Assembly (NCBI RefSeq): GCF_029581195.1
Contig: NZ_CP120737.1
Location: 4,937,001-5,001,000 of the forward strand
Reading direction: 5' to 3'
Source of the DNA: Solwaraspora sp. WMMD791
GTDB lineage: Bacteria; Actinomycetota; Actinomycetes; Mycobacteriales; Micromonosporaceae
Length of the DNA stretch: 64,000 nt
Shown here: positions 33,447 to 42,431 of the stretch, piece after piece
Layout: each line of letters opens with the position of its first letter
Numbering within the stretch: position 1 is the first letter of the stretch
Program-made: the position numbers and the translations under genes
Notes under the pieces: generated by a model
What the model was told of the DNA's origin: nothing
Database searches by the model: none
What the model saw: the letters and a program-made list of their open reading frames with translations, nothing else

Positions 33447-33846
33447 CGCGAGTTGCCAGGTGCCGGTGCCGATGGTGAGGATGATGGCGTCGCCGATGGC
33501 GATGCCGAGGGCGACGCCGACGACGAGTTCGGCGGTGCGTTTGAGGCGTTGCCCGATCGAGGCGCTGAGGATGACGACGGCGGAGATCGGGGCGAAGATC
33601 GCGGGGGACCGGACCGCGCGGCTCCGTGGCGGCTCCCATGTGAAGACCTTACCGATTTGTCAGCCTTTATTGGCTGATTTGTACCGGCCGCGCCCTGCGA
33701 TGAGCGCTCAGGAGTCCGTCCGGAGCCGTCGGAGCTGCGCACGCCGTCGGCGTACCCGCACCTGTCGGGGGGTCCTTGCTGGTGCACGGTAGGACCGGGG
33801 TGGCGATGGGAGCCCGCCAGTCGAGTGGAGTGGGATCCGTCCCGGT

Positions 33847-34293
33847 TCAGCGTGCGATGGCGCCGCTGGTGCGCGGGGGGACCGTCGGGGCGTCCAGCGC
33901 GTCGAGGTGTGCCGACAGGTCGGCGCTGAGTTCCCTGATGGTGGCCAGTTGCGCCTTCAGCACGGCGGCCCGCGCCTGTGCCGCCGCGTGGTACTCGCGC
34001 AGCTTGGCCAGCAGGACGGCCTGGTCCGCCTGGTCCGGCTGGTCGCCGTGATCGGTGAGCCGGTCGAGGATGCTCAGCAGTTCCCGGGTCTGCTCCAGGG
34101 TGAACTCCAGCGGCTTCATCCGCTTCACCACCCGCAGCCGCGCCACGTCCGCCTCGGTGTACAGCCGGAAGCCACCCTGACTCCGGGCGGACGGGACGAC
34201 GATGCCGACCTCCTCGTAGTAGCGGATGGTCCGCAGGCTCAACCCGGTCCGCTCCGCCACCTCGCCGATCTGCATCAGCTCACGGGAACCCAT
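33847..34293 (-). CDS. MerR-family transcriptional regulator
   Basis: This 148-residue protein has a canonical MerR winged helix: MQIGEVAERTGLSLRTIRYY, then EEVGIVVPSARSQGGFRLY and DVARLRVVKRMKPLEFTLEQ. A dimerising coiled coil follows (AVLLAKLREYHAAAQARAAV). No Cys cluster is present, so it is not a metal sensor of the classical type. ATG 34293 is behind a distant GGAGGAGG; ATG at 34275 (MQIGEV) is an alternative. It is divergent from the SulP transporter and may control it. Confidence 0.87.
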   Translation of the reverse strand: MGSRELMQIGEVAERTGLSLRTIRYYEEVGIVVPSARSQGGFRLYTEADVARLRVVKRMKPLEFTLEQTRELLSILDRLTDHGDQPDQADQAVLLAKLREYHAAAQARAAVLKAQLATIRELSADLSAHLDALDAPTVPPRTSGAIAR

Positions 34294-34571
34294 CGCCGCA
34301 GGCCCGCCTCCTCCGTTACCGCCACGAACGTGATCCCACAAAGGGTATCGCTGCGCCGGACCGCCCGGTGATCGGTCGGGATCAGGGCCCTTTCTGCCAC
34401 CACGGTCGCACCGTTGCTCACCATGCGCCGTTGGTGACGATTGCCACTCTGCGCCGTCTCTACCCTTCCGCGACGGTAGATTCACCCCTGCCGCCCGTGC
34501 CGGGCCGACCAGCACGGCGGGGGATGGTTTCCGAGGCGACGACGCCAGGAAACAACCAGGTCATCTTCTCG

Positions 34572-34666
34572 GGTCACCGTGATCGTGACGGATCGTGCCG
34601 TCACGGCCACCGGGATCGGTGCTGGTCCGCGAATCCCGACACGAGACCCAGCGCGCTACTGCGCGC
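34572..34666 (+). other. Structured leader upstream of SulP gene
   Basis: Before SulP lie a perfect 8-bp hairpin (34584-34591 with 34598-34605), an alternative longer pairing using the same right arm (34572-34582 with 34601-34611, two mismatches), and a hairpin GCGCGC-TACT-GCGCGC (34651-34666) 19 bp before the start codon. Mutually exclusive stems followed by a stem near the ribosome binding site look like an attenuator or riboswitch-type leader. I do not recognise a known class. Confidence 0.4.
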
Positions 34667-34685
34667 CCTGATCGGAAAAGGCTGT

Positions 34686-36185
34686 ATGTCTGCGTTCTCC
34701 CCTGCGGCGCTCCGGCCGCATCTGTCCCGCCCCTCGTGGTTGTCGCCGAAGGTGTTCCGCACCGAGGTCCTCGCCGGCCTGGTCGTGGCCCTCGCGCTGA
34801 TCCCCGAGGCGATCTCCTTCTCGATCCTGGCCGGAGTCGACCCCCGGGTCGGGCTGTTCGCCTCGTTCACCATGGCCGTCACCATCGCGATCTGTGGCGG
34901 CCGGCCGGCGATGATCTCCGCCGCGACCGGCGCGATCGCGCTCATCGTCGCCCCCCTCGCGCGCGACCACGGGCTCGGCTACCTGCTGGCGGCCGTGATC
35001 CTCGGCGGGGTGCTGCGGGTGCTGCTCGCCGTGCTCGGCGTCGCCCGGCTGATGCGGTTCATCCCACGCAGCGTGATGGTCGGCTTCGTCAACGCCCTCG
35101 CGATTCTGATCTTCGCCGCCCAGGTTCCCTATCTGATCGGCGTGCCATGGCTGGTCTATCCGATGGTCGCCGTCGCATTGGTGATCATGGTCGGCCTGCC
35201 CCGGCTGACGAAGGCGGTGCCGGCACCACTGGTCGCTATCGTCGTACTGACCGTGGTCACCGTCGCTGCCGGGTTCGCCGTACCGACCGTCGGTGACCAG
35301 GGCGCGCTGCCGGACAGCCTGCCGTTCCTCGCGTGGCCGGAGATCCCGTACACCGTGGCCACCCTGCAGCTGATCGCCCCGTACGCACTGGGGATCGCGC
35401 TGGTCGGGTTGATGGAGTCGTTGATGACCGCCAAACTGGTCGACGACATCACCGACACCCGGTCGAACAAGACCCGCGAGTCGTGGGGTCAGGGTGTTGC
35501 CAACATCGTCACCGGCTTCTTCGGCGGCATGGGTGGCTGCGCGATGATCGGTCAGACCATGATCAACGTCAAGGCGGCGGGGGCCCGGACCCGGCTGTCG
35601 ACCTTCCTGGCCGGCGTGTTCCTGCTGATCCTGGTCGTATCCCTCGGTGACATCGTCGCCCGCATTCCGATGGCCGCCCTCGTCGCCGTGATGATCATCG
35701 TCGCGGTGTCGACGTTCGACTGGCACAGCGTCGCTCCCGCCACTCTCAAGCGCATGCCGTGGGGTGAACTAGCGGTGATGACCCTCACCGTCGCCGCGGT
35801 GCTGATCACGCACAACCTGGCGATCGGCGTGATCTTCGGAGTGCTCACCGCGATGGTCATCTTCGCCCGACGGGTGGCGCACATGGTCGAGGTGACCAGT
35901 GTGCTCGACCCTGACGGCACCACCCGGATCTACTCGGTGCACGGAGAGCTCTTCTTCGCCTCCAGCAACGATCTCGTCTATCAGTTCGACTACTCCGGCG
36001 ACCCCGACCGGGTGATCATCGACATGACCCACGCCCACGTCTGGGACGCCTCGTCCGTCGCCGCCCTCGACGCCATCACCACCAAGTACGCCAGCCGGGG
36101 CAAGACCGTCGAGATCATCGAACTCAACCAGCCCAGCGCCCGCATCCACGGGACACTCGCTGGTCAGCTCGGGGTAGGCCACTGA
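34686..36185 (+). CDS. SulP/SLC26-family anion transporter with STAS domain
   Basis: This 499-residue membrane transporter has the SulP signature LAGLVVALALIPEAISFSILAGVDPRVGLFAS near the N-terminus (about residues 28-59). About 12 hydrophobic segments follow, and a C-terminal STAS domain (about 400-490; GELFFASSNDLVY, VIIDMTHAHVWDASSVAALD). SulP proteins carry sulfate, bicarbonate or other anions; the substrate cannot be told. ATG 34686 follows AAAAGG. It is divergent from a MerR gene and preceded by a structured leader. A tRNA-like remnant lies about 115 bp after its stop. Confidence 0.9.
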   Translation: MSAFSPAALRPHLSRPSWLSPKVFRTEVLAGLVVALALIPEAISFSILAGVDPRVGLFASFTMAVTIAICGGRPAMISAATGAIALIVAPLARDHGLGYLLAAVILGGVLRVLLAVLGVARLMRFIPRSVMVGFVNALAILIFAAQVPYLIGVPWLVYPMVAVALVIMVGLPRLTKAVPAPLVAIVVLTVVTVAAGFAVPTVGDQGALPDSLPFLAWPEIPYTVATLQLIAPYALGIALVGLMESLMTAKLVDDITDTRSNKTRESWGQGVANIVTGFFGGMGGCAMIGQTMINVKAAGARTRLSTFLAGVFLLILVVSLGDIVARIPMAALVAVMIIVAVSTFDWHSVAPATLKRMPWGELAVMTLTVAAVLITHNLAIGVIFGVLTAMVIFARRVAHMVEVTSVLDPDGTTRIYSVHGELFFASSNDLVYQFDYSGDPDRVIIDMTHAHVWDASSVAALDAITTKYASRGKTVEIIELNQPSARIHGTLAGQLGVGH

Positions 36186-36300
36186 CCTCTTTCCTCCCTG
36201 CGCCAAACGTCCCGTGCACCGGCTGCCCATCCTGGTCGGCGCTGGCCGCGTCGCCCAGAAACCCACAACGTATTCTGGGCTGGTTCGACCGCCACCTGAG

Positions 36301-36345
36301 CTGACCGCCAAGGACTCGGACCCTTGACCTGCTGATCCGCAGGCC
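36301..36345 (-). pseudogene. Possible decayed tRNA 3' half (integration footprint)
   Basis: On the minus strand, CTGCGGATCAG is followed by AAGGGTCCGAGTCCTT, which reads like an anticodon arm and T arm of a tRNA. It resembles the tRNA-Arg remnants elsewhere in the window, with a G where the ACG anticodon has A. The 5' half is absent. It sits in the 211-bp gap between SulP and the DUF2243 gene, with no gene otherwise. This is the weakest of the five remnants. Confidence 0.35.
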
Positions 36346-36396
36346 GCCTGTTTCGTCCGGCGCGTTGGCTCGACAGGGAACGCCTCCCTCAGCACT

Positions 36397-36864
36397 ATGG
36401 CGACAATGGAGCCGCTGACCAGAACACGCGTCCGACTGGGCCGAACGATGGGTGCCGCAGCCCTGATCGGGGTGGGACTGATGGCGGCGGTCGATGAGAT
36501 CGTCTTCCACCAGATACTCGGCTGGCATCATTTCTATGATCGGTCCACCCCGGCGATCGGCTTGTTGTCCGATGGGCTGCTGCACGCGGGGGAGTTGGTC
36601 GCACTGGTCGCGGGGGTATTTCTGCTTGCAGATCTGGTACGGGAGGGCACGGTGACCCGGGTTGGCGCGGCCGCCGGCGTTCTGCTCGGCGCAGGTGGTT
36701 TCCAACTGCTCGACGGGCTTGTCAACCACAAGGTGCTACGGCTGCATCAGATTCGCTACGAGGTGGATCTGCTGCCGTACGATCTGATGTGGAATGCCGC
36801 CGGGGTCGTGCTGCTGGTCGCGGGGGCCGTATTGGCCGACATCGCTCGTCGCCGGCTGCCGTGA
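36397..36864 (+). CDS. DUF2243-family integral membrane protein
   Basis: This 155-residue four-helix membrane protein has the DUF2243 hallmark DEIVFHQILGWHHFYD near residue 33, then LLSDGLLHAGE and GGFQLLDGLVNHKVLRLHQIR. Conserved His residues face both sides, which suggests metal or haem handling, but no function is known. The GTGA overlap with the downstream CtaG-like gene marks a two-gene operon. The pair DUF2243-CtaG recurs in actinobacteria, often near oxidase or copper genes. Confidence 0.85.
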   Translation: MATMEPLTRTRVRLGRTMGAAALIGVGLMAAVDEIVFHQILGWHHFYDRSTPAIGLLSDGLLHAGELVALVAGVFLLADLVREGTVTRVGAAAGVLLGAGGFQLLDGLVNHKVLRLHQIRYEVDLLPYDLMWNAAGVVLLVAGAVLADIARRRLP

Positions 36865-37763
36865 CCGTCACGCACGGCATCGCCGGCGCGGGATACTGGT
36901 CCCTGCTGCTGTTGCTGCTGGGGGCGGTAGCCGTCGGCTACCTGGTGGCGGCGTCACGGACCAGGCACGGGTGGCATGACGGACGGGTCGCGGCGCTGCT
37001 CGCCGGTGTGCTGCTGGTCGCCATGGCCACCGGGCCTGGCCTGTCGGCGTGGGCGATGCACGACCCGCGTGGCCACATGGTGCAGCATCTGCTTGTCGGG
37101 ATGTTCGCACCGTTGGTGCTGGTCTTCGCCGCGCCGGTCACCGTCCTGTTGCGTGCGGTGTCGCCGGTTCGGCGGCGCGGGCTTGCCCGGCTGCTGAGTA
37201 ACCGGGTCGTGCACCTGATCGGGCATCCGGTGACCGCACTGGTTCTGGCCACCGGTGGCATGTATCTGGTCTACCTGACGCCGATCTACGCCCTGACGCA
37301 CCGGATGCCGTTGCTGCAGCTCGCGCTGCACGCGCACTTTTTCATCGCTGGCTACCTGTTCGTCTGGTCGATCGCTGGACCGGATCCGGCACCGCGCCGG
37401 CCTCGGCTGTGGGTCCGGGTGACCGTACTGACCACGTCAGTCGCTGCCCACGCCTACCTGGCCAAGTTCCTGTACGCCCATCCTGACGTTCTCGCTTCGG
37501 GTTCGGGCGCTGATCTGGTGGCGGCCCGGCAGGCAGCTCAACTGATGTACTACGGCGGTGATGCCGCAGAGCTGCTGCTGGCCGTGGCGTTGTTCGTCGG
37601 CTGGTACCGGCGCAGGTCGCGGCGGGCCGGCGTCGGTGTCGGTGGCGCTGGCGGCCATCACCGCCAGGGTCGAGCCGAGACCGCTGCCGGGCGGGCCCGC
37701 ACCGGCGCCGACGACGAGGCGCAACAGCGCCCCCGCGAGTGGGCTGAACGCGGCGTTCTCTGA
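36861..37763 (+). CDS. CtaG-type cytochrome c oxidase assembly membrane protein
   Basis: This 300-residue protein has about seven transmembrane segments and conserved motifs of the caa3-type CtaG family: HMVQHLLVGMFAPLVLVF, GHPVTALVLATGGMYLVYLTP, LHAHFFIAGYLFVW and MYYGGDAAELLLAVALF. The His residues in these helices are thought to bind copper for delivery to oxidase. It starts at GTG 36861, overlapping the DUF2243 stop. The C-terminal 55 residues are a polar, Gly/Arg-rich tail. No oxidase structural genes are nearby. Confidence 0.85.
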   Translation: MTVTHGIAGAGYWSLLLLLLGAVAVGYLVAASRTRHGWHDGRVAALLAGVLLVAMATGPGLSAWAMHDPRGHMVQHLLVGMFAPLVLVFAAPVTVLLRAVSPVRRRGLARLLSNRVVHLIGHPVTALVLATGGMYLVYLTPIYALTHRMPLLQLALHAHFFIAGYLFVWSIAGPDPAPRRPRLWVRVTVLTTSVAAHAYLAKFLYAHPDVLASGSGADLVAARQAAQLMYYGGDAAELLLAVALFVGWYRRRSRRAGVGVGGAGGHHRQGRAETAAGRARTGADDEAQQRPREWAERGVL

Positions 37764-37860
37764 CGGTAGGCCGTCGACTTCACGGTCCGGGGCGATGTCC
37801 CTGGAAACATTCATACTCATCGGCGGTGTGGGGAGGCTGCTCCGGGGTATGCGGTCAGGC

Positions 37861-38166
37861 ATGACGGACAAGGACGACGACGCTGTGCTGGTCGGTGGCC
37901 CACGGGACCGGACAACTCTGACGGCTGGTGACACCGCACTGGTCGAGCTGGACATCGACGGCCTGATACACCGCTACATTCGGACAACGAAGCAGCGCGA
38001 CGGCGGACTGCGGGTCTACAACTACGACGGCGAGGTGGCCCCCGGCGGAGCGGAGTTCGGCACCGAAAACTCCGCAGAACGGGTGGCTTCTCCGCTGAGT
38101 TCCGGGCAGGCGGGCCGGCCCCGGGACAGCGGCGTCGAGGGGACGTCTGCTGTCGGTATGTCCTGA
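37861..38166 (+). CDS. Small hypothetical protein
   Basis: This roughly 101-residue hydrophilic protein includes TLTAGDTALVELDIDGL, HRYIRTTKQRDGGLRVYNYDGEVAPGG and a Ser/Gly-rich tail. The Tyr-containing YNYDG segment looks like a small beta domain, but I recognise no family. ATG 37861 has a weak ribosome binding site; ATG 37795 is an alternative that would add 22 residues. It lies between CtaG and the dehydrogenase gene. Codon use looks protein-coding. Confidence 0.45.
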   Translation: MTDKDDDAVLVGGPRDRTTLTAGDTALVELDIDGLIHRYIRTTKQRDGGLRVYNYDGEVAPGGAEFGTENSAERVASPLSSGQAGRPRDSGVEGTSAVGMS

Positions 38167-38279
38167 TCTTTCTCCGCGTGTCCCCACCTCCATCTTCACC
38201 GCCCCGGGCGCGAGGTGGCCGGGGTGCTGTGGACGTGGCCGGGCTGCGTCGATCGGTATGGCGATCCGGGAGGCAGTTG

Positions 38280-39428
38280 ATGCGAGCAATGGTGTACCGC
38301 GGACCGTACCGAATACGGATGGAGGAGAAGGAACGTCCCAGCATCGAGCATCCCAACGATGCGATAGTACGGGTGACCCGGGCCGCTATCTGCGGATCCG
38401 ACCTGCATCTCTATCACGGCATGATGCCCGACACCCGGGTCGGTTCCACCTTCGGCCACGAGTTCATCGGCGTGGTCGAGGAGGTCGGTCCGTCGGTCCG
38501 CAACGTGCAGGCCAACGATCGGGTGATGGTCCCCTTCAACGTGTTCTGCGGGTCGTGCTTCTACTGCGCCCGAGGGCTGTTCAGCAACTGCCACAACGTC
38601 AACCCGAACGCCACGGCTGTGGGTGGGATCTACGGCTACTCGCACACCTGCGGCGGCTACGACGGCGGCCAGGCTGAGTACGTCCGGGTACCGTTCGCCG
38701 ACGTAGGCCCGAGCCTCATCCCCGAATGGCTGGACGACGATGACGCCGTCCTGCTCACCGACGCGGTCGCGACCGGCTACTTCGGGGCACAACTTGGCGA
38801 CATCGTCGAGGGTGACGTGGTGGTGGTCTTCGGGGCTGGACCGGTGGGCCTGTTCGCGGCGAAGTCGGCCTGGTTCATGGGAGCCGGGCGAGTCATCGTC
38901 GTCGACCATCTCGATTACCGGTTGGCGAAGGCTGCCTCGTTCGCCCATGCCGAGACGTACAACTTCACCGAGTACGACGACATCGTCGTGGAGCTGAAGC
39001 GGACGACCGGCCATCTCGGTGCCGACGTTGCCGTCGACGCGGTGGGCGCCGAGTCCGACGGCAACCGCCTGCAGCACGTGACCGCCACCAAACTGAAACT
39101 GCAGGGCGGCTCGCCGATCGCGCTCAACTGGGCCATCGACTCCGTACGCAAGGGCGGGACGATCTCGGTGGTAGGCGCCTACGGGCCGATGTTCAGCGCC
39201 GTCAAGTTCGGTGACGCCATGAACAAAGGGCTCACCTTACGGACCAATCAGTGTCCGGTGAAGCGGCAGTGGCCGCGGCTGCTGGAACACATCCGCGACG
39301 GATATCTGAAGCCGAGTGACATCGTCACCCACCGCGTGCCGTTGGAGCACATCGCCGAGGCCTACCACATGTTCTCCGCCAAGCTCGACGGCTGCATCAA
39401 GCCGTTGATCGTGCCGAACACCGCCTGA
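38280..39428 (+). CDS. Zinc-dependent alcohol dehydrogenase (MDR family)
   Basis: This 382-residue medium-chain dehydrogenase has catalytic zinc ligands in ICGSDLH and FGHEFIG, structural-zinc cysteines in CGSCFYCARGLFSNC, and the NAD-binding GAGPVGLF. Its insert and the segment KLQGGSPIALNWAIDSVRKGG place it in the glutathione-independent formaldehyde dehydrogenase-like or threonine dehydrogenase-like branch, so substrate is uncertain. ATG 38280 follows GGAGG. The next gene, a conserved hypothetical, begins 17 bp downstream and is probably cotranscribed. Confidence 0.9.
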   Translation: MRAMVYRGPYRIRMEEKERPSIEHPNDAIVRVTRAAICGSDLHLYHGMMPDTRVGSTFGHEFIGVVEEVGPSVRNVQANDRVMVPFNVFCGSCFYCARGLFSNCHNVNPNATAVGGIYGYSHTCGGYDGGQAEYVRVPFADVGPSLIPEWLDDDDAVLLTDAVATGYFGAQLGDIVEGDVVVVFGAGPVGLFAAKSAWFMGAGRVIVVDHLDYRLAKAASFAHAETYNFTEYDDIVVELKRTTGHLGADVAVDAVGAESDGNRLQHVTATKLKLQGGSPIALNWAIDSVRKGGTISVVGAYGPMFSAVKFGDAMNKGLTLRTNQCPVKRQWPRLLEHIRDGYLKPSDIVTHRVPLEHIAEAYHMFSAKLDGCIKPLIVPNTA

Positions 39429-39445
39429 CCGGTCGGGAGCCGAGC

Positions 39446-39982
39446 ATGCCGTACACGCCGGACAAACCGCTGCTGCCGCGATCCAGCGACGAACTTCGAA
39501 CCGACATTCCAGGGTGGGGGGTGGATCTTGATCCTAGAAATCGGCCGTCGGTGCCGAAAGAACGCTTCGACCCAGACCTCAACGGCGCGCACTGGCGGTT
39601 CCCTGAGCGGCAGACCGAGCGTTGGCCACGGGAGAGGTCCATCGAGCACAGATTTCTCACGCCGGTGTTCGGCACATCGTGCCCGCCCAGGGGGCTGTCC
39701 GGAAAGATCCGTCGGTACTCGTACGGCAAGTACAGCGAGGCACGCGCAGCCCACTGGTTGCTCCTGATCGCCGCCGACCGGATCGACACCGTCGAAAGCG
39801 CGCTCCGGTCATCCCTGACGAATCGCGCCAACCGCTCGATCATCGCCGTGGCGCCCTGGGTCCTGGCGCTAGGGATCGGCTACGCCGTCGGCTCGTGCTT
39901 CGTCAACGGCCGGGCGGGGTCGACGATGCCGTTGGCGACCAGCCGCAGCGGCTCGCGGATGCGCCTGCGACGGCGTCGATGA
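39446..39982 (+). CDS. Conserved-type hypothetical protein with C-terminal hydrophobic segment
   Basis: This 178-residue protein has a polar N-terminal part rich in Pro and Arg (DIPGWGVDLDPRNRPSVP, HWRFPERQTERWPRERSIEH), then LTPVFGTSCPPRGLSGKIRR and a hydrophobic stretch (IIAVAPWVLALGIGYAVG, about 134-151). It is likely membrane-associated. I recall similar unnamed proteins next to zinc alcohol dehydrogenases in actinobacteria, but cannot verify it. The Arg-rich C-terminus (SRMRLRRRR) may be a degraded end. Confidence 0.6.
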   Translation: MPYTPDKPLLPRSSDELRTDIPGWGVDLDPRNRPSVPKERFDPDLNGAHWRFPERQTERWPRERSIEHRFLTPVFGTSCPPRGLSGKIRRYSYGKYSEARAAHWLLLIAADRIDTVESALRSSLTNRANRSIIAVAPWVLALGIGYAVGSCFVNGRAGSTMPLATSRSGSRMRLRRRR

Positions 39983-40002
39983 CCTTGTCGACGCCGATTC
40001 GG

Positions 40003-40965
40003 TCAGCCTGCGGTCGGTATGTCGATTCGGCTGACGGGGGCGACGACGAGGTCATGCATCCGCCAGTCGAAGTCCCGGGCGAAGGCGCCCAGTTCCTCCA
40101 GTCGTTCGACGAGCCGGTCGGTGTCGGCGACCGGTACGACGAGCAGTTCGCCGACGAAGACGTGGCCTTCTTCCCTGATCCGTAGCCAGGCGTCGGCGAC
40201 CCAGTCGTGGTCGCGTACGGCGGCGAGCAGGCGTTCGTGCAGGGGATGCGGTCGGCTACCGTCGACGACGCGAGGACGGTTGTCCATCAGGTTCGCGACC
40301 GCGCTGCGTGACGTCCGGGTGCCGTCGCGGACGATGTCGCCGCCGATGACCAGGGCAGCGACCGCGTCGGCCCACCACAGGCCGGCGCCGATGCCGAGAA
40401 TGCCGAGGACCGCCGCGCCGGCGGTCAGCCAGTCGGCGCGGTTCATCTGCGCGTCGGCGTAGAGAACCTTGTCATGCAGCTGCCCGGCGATGCGTTGCTT
40501 CACCCGGCCGAGGAGGATCGCCGGCACCATGGTGACGATCAGTACGGCGATCATCAGCCAGCCCAACCATATCTGGTGACCGAACATCTCGATCAGCCCG
40601 ATCGGGGGCCGTTCCCGGGCGATCAGCCTCGTGAGGGAGTCGTACACGACGTAGCCACCCAGGCCGAGCAGCGCTACCGAACCGGCCAGGAACGCCACGC
40701 TCACCGAACGGTGGTAGCCGTACGGGAACCGGTCGTTCGGCGCGCGGTTGCGGAACCGCGCGGCGACCAGAAACGCCACCGGCGGCACCAGGCTGAGCAT
40801 GTCCTCGATCCAGGCGGCCTTCATTGCCTGGGACTGCCCGAGGGTGAGCGCCAGCGCGGCGATCGCCACCACGAAGAAGCCGATCGTCCACCACTCCAAC
40901 CGGATCGCGCGCCGATGCAGCTGCGCCATGTCGGGCGGCAACTCGAACCGGTCGTACACCCTCAC
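40003..40965 (-). CDS. Cation diffusion facilitator (CDF) family transporter
   Basis: This 320-residue transporter has an N-terminal transmembrane domain of five to six helices with CDF metal-site patterns, notably HDKVLYADAQMNRADWLTAG, where Asp residues bind Zn or Mn. A cytoplasmic C-terminal domain (about 230-320) follows. DRFPYGYHRSVSVAFL is typical of the family. It should export a divalent cation by proton antiport. The start is GTG 40965, overlapping the stop of the upstream solute-binding gene by 4 bp. Substrate is not resolved. Confidence 0.88.
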   Translation of the reverse strand: MRVYDRFELPPDMAQLHRRAIRLEWWTIGFFVVAIAALALTLGQSQAMKAAWIEDMLSLVPPVAFLVAARFRNRAPNDRFPYGYHRSVSVAFLAGSVALLGLGGYVVYDSLTRLIARERPPIGLIEMFGHQIWLGWLMIAVLIVTMVPAILLGRVKQRIAGQLHDKVLYADAQMNRADWLTAGAAVLGILGIGAGLWWADAVAALVIGGDIVRDGTRTSRSAVANLMDNRPRVVDGSRPHPLHERLLAAVRDHDWVADAWLRIREEGHVFVGELLVVPVADTDRLVERLEELGAFARDFDWRMHDLVVAPVSRIDIPTAG

Positions 40966-41678
40966 GCCGTACCCTCACCCCGCTCGGCCGCGACCAGCAG
41001 CGCTTCGATCTCACCGTGGGACAGGGCCAGCAGGAACCGTTCCACCTCGACCTGCCAGCCGTTCTCCCCGGGCGGCACGGCCCACACGTGGTCGTGCTTC
41101 GCGAGTTCGTGACCGGTGTCCCGCAGACCCAGCTCGGCCAGGCGCCACTGGCCGACGACCACCGGTAGACCTTCGCGGCCGGTCACCTCCGTCACCGGTA
41201 CGGGCACCGCGTCTTTGCCGCGCAGCGCCGCGATCTGGACGGTGCCGGCCGGTACGGCGACCCGCGTTCGCGCCAGGTCGTCGAGGTGCGGTACGTCGGC
41301 CGGCACCGCCACGACCGTGCGCATCGTGACGTACGGGCGGGTAAGCGAGGCATGCTCGGTCCACGGCACCGACGCGTCGAGACCACCGATCACCAGGTCG
41401 AGAACCCGGTCCTTCAGAGCGGCCATCAGTGTCGATTCCGACCCGGGGTGCCACTCGACGCGTGCGTCCAACCGCTGCGCCAGGCGTCGTACCAGCATCG
41501 CCTCAGCCCCGCTCACGGTACCGTCATCGGCGATCCGGGTCCACGGTGGCGCTTCGCTCACGCCGACCCGCAGAACTCCGCCCTGGACGTCCCGCGCCGT
41601 GGTGCCCGCGTCCTGGGGCCACTGGCAGCCGGCCAGCAGCAGGAGAATCACCCCGGCCAGTAGAGCCGTTCGCCGCAT
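40962..41678 (-). CDS. Periplasmic solute-binding-type lipoprotein (SBP_bac_3)
   Basis: This 238-residue exported lipoprotein has lipobox LLLLAGC at about residues 13-19. The mature part has the family 3 solute-binding fold: LRVGVSEAPPWTRI, GAEAMLVRRLAQRLDARVEW, LKDRVLDLVIGGLDAS. Such proteins bind amino acids or similar ligands. No ABC permease is nearby; instead its stop overlaps the start of a CDF exporter. The pair may therefore form a sensor-like or scavenging unit. ATG 41678 follows GGGGGAGATCG, which decides the start. Confidence 0.8.
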   Translation of the reverse strand: MRRTALLAGVILLLLAGCQWPQDAGTTARDVQGGVLRVGVSEAPPWTRIADDGTVSGAEAMLVRRLAQRLDARVEWHPGSESTLMAALKDRVLDLVIGGLDASVPWTEHASLTRPYVTMRTVVAVPADVPHLDDLARTRVAVPAGTVQIAALRGKDAVPVPVTEVTGREGLPVVVGQWRLAELGLRDTGHELAKHDHVWAVPPGENGWQVEVERFLLALSHGEIEALLVAAERGEGTA

Positions 41679-41773
41679 CGATCTCCCCCCCAGGGGCGTC
41701 GCAACTGATGGACCCGGAATGCGTCGACCGACTACCCGACCTATGGGTACTCGCCTCGCCAACCCACCAGCTG

Positions 41774-42382
41774 TCAGGTCGCGGGATACGGCTGCTTCGC
41801 CAGCAGACGTGCCAGATGTGCCGCGTTGGCGGCAGCCGTCTTCGTCGCTCTACCGGTGGTCTGCGGCTTGGTGCCGGCGTCGCGGTAGTCGACGCCGCCC
41901 ATCGCCTCGCCGACCCAGTAGGTGGACGCGGTGGCGGGGATGGTGAATCCGACGTCGCCGAGGGCCTGAAGCACCTCAGCGGTGACGTGGTGGGCGCCGT
42001 CCTCGTTGCCGACCACCGCCACCGTGGCGACCTTGCCGTAGGTGAGCGGCCGGCCCTGGTCGTCGGTCTGCGACAGTTCGGCGTCCAGGCGTTCCAGCAC
42101 CATCTTGCAGATGCTCGACGGCTGACCTAGCCAGATCGGGGTTGCCACTACCAGGATCTGCGCGTCGAGCAGCTTGGCCCGGATGGCGGGCCACTCGTCG
42201 CCGTCGCCCTCGTCGACGGAGACCCCGAACCGCACCGTGTGGTCGGCGATGCGGATCACCTCGCCGTCCACGTCATGGTCGGCCAGCGCGGCGAGCACCT
42301 CCCGACCCAGCAGTTCCGCACTCGACGGGGCGGGAGAGGGCTTGAGTGTGCAGCACAGCACCAGCGCGCGGAGGGTTCCCAC
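41774..42382 (-). CDS. Flavodoxin-fold NAD(P)H-dependent FMN reductase-like protein
   Basis: This 202-residue protein has a flavodoxin-like fold: LVLCCTLKPSPAPSSAELL with the phosphate loop, VVATPIWLGQPSSICKMVLERL contacting FMN, and TVAVVGNEDGAHHVTAEVL. It belongs with NADPH-dependent FMN or azo-reductase relatives; a redox partner is not evident. GTG 42382 was preferred because AGGAG lies 7 bp upstream; the longer frame extends into a decayed dehydrogenase gene. Confidence 0.8.
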   Translation of the reverse strand: MGTLRALVLCCTLKPSPAPSSAELLGREVLAALADHDVDGEVIRIADHTVRFGVSVDEGDGDEWPAIRAKLLDAQILVVATPIWLGQPSSICKMVLERLDAELSQTDDQGRPLTYGKVATVAVVGNEDGAHHVTAEVLQALGDVGFTIPATASTYWVGEAMGGVDYRDAGTKPQTTGRATKTAAANAAHLARLLAKQPYPAT

Positions 42383-42431
42383 AGCTTCGCTCCTGATCAT
42401 CGTCGATGTCGGTGACCCGGATGCTCCTACC

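Noticed and set aside
34294-34685. Named riboswitch class upstream of SulP
   Set aside because: Hairpins are present, but I could not match the conserved core of any class I know, so only a structured leader is reported.
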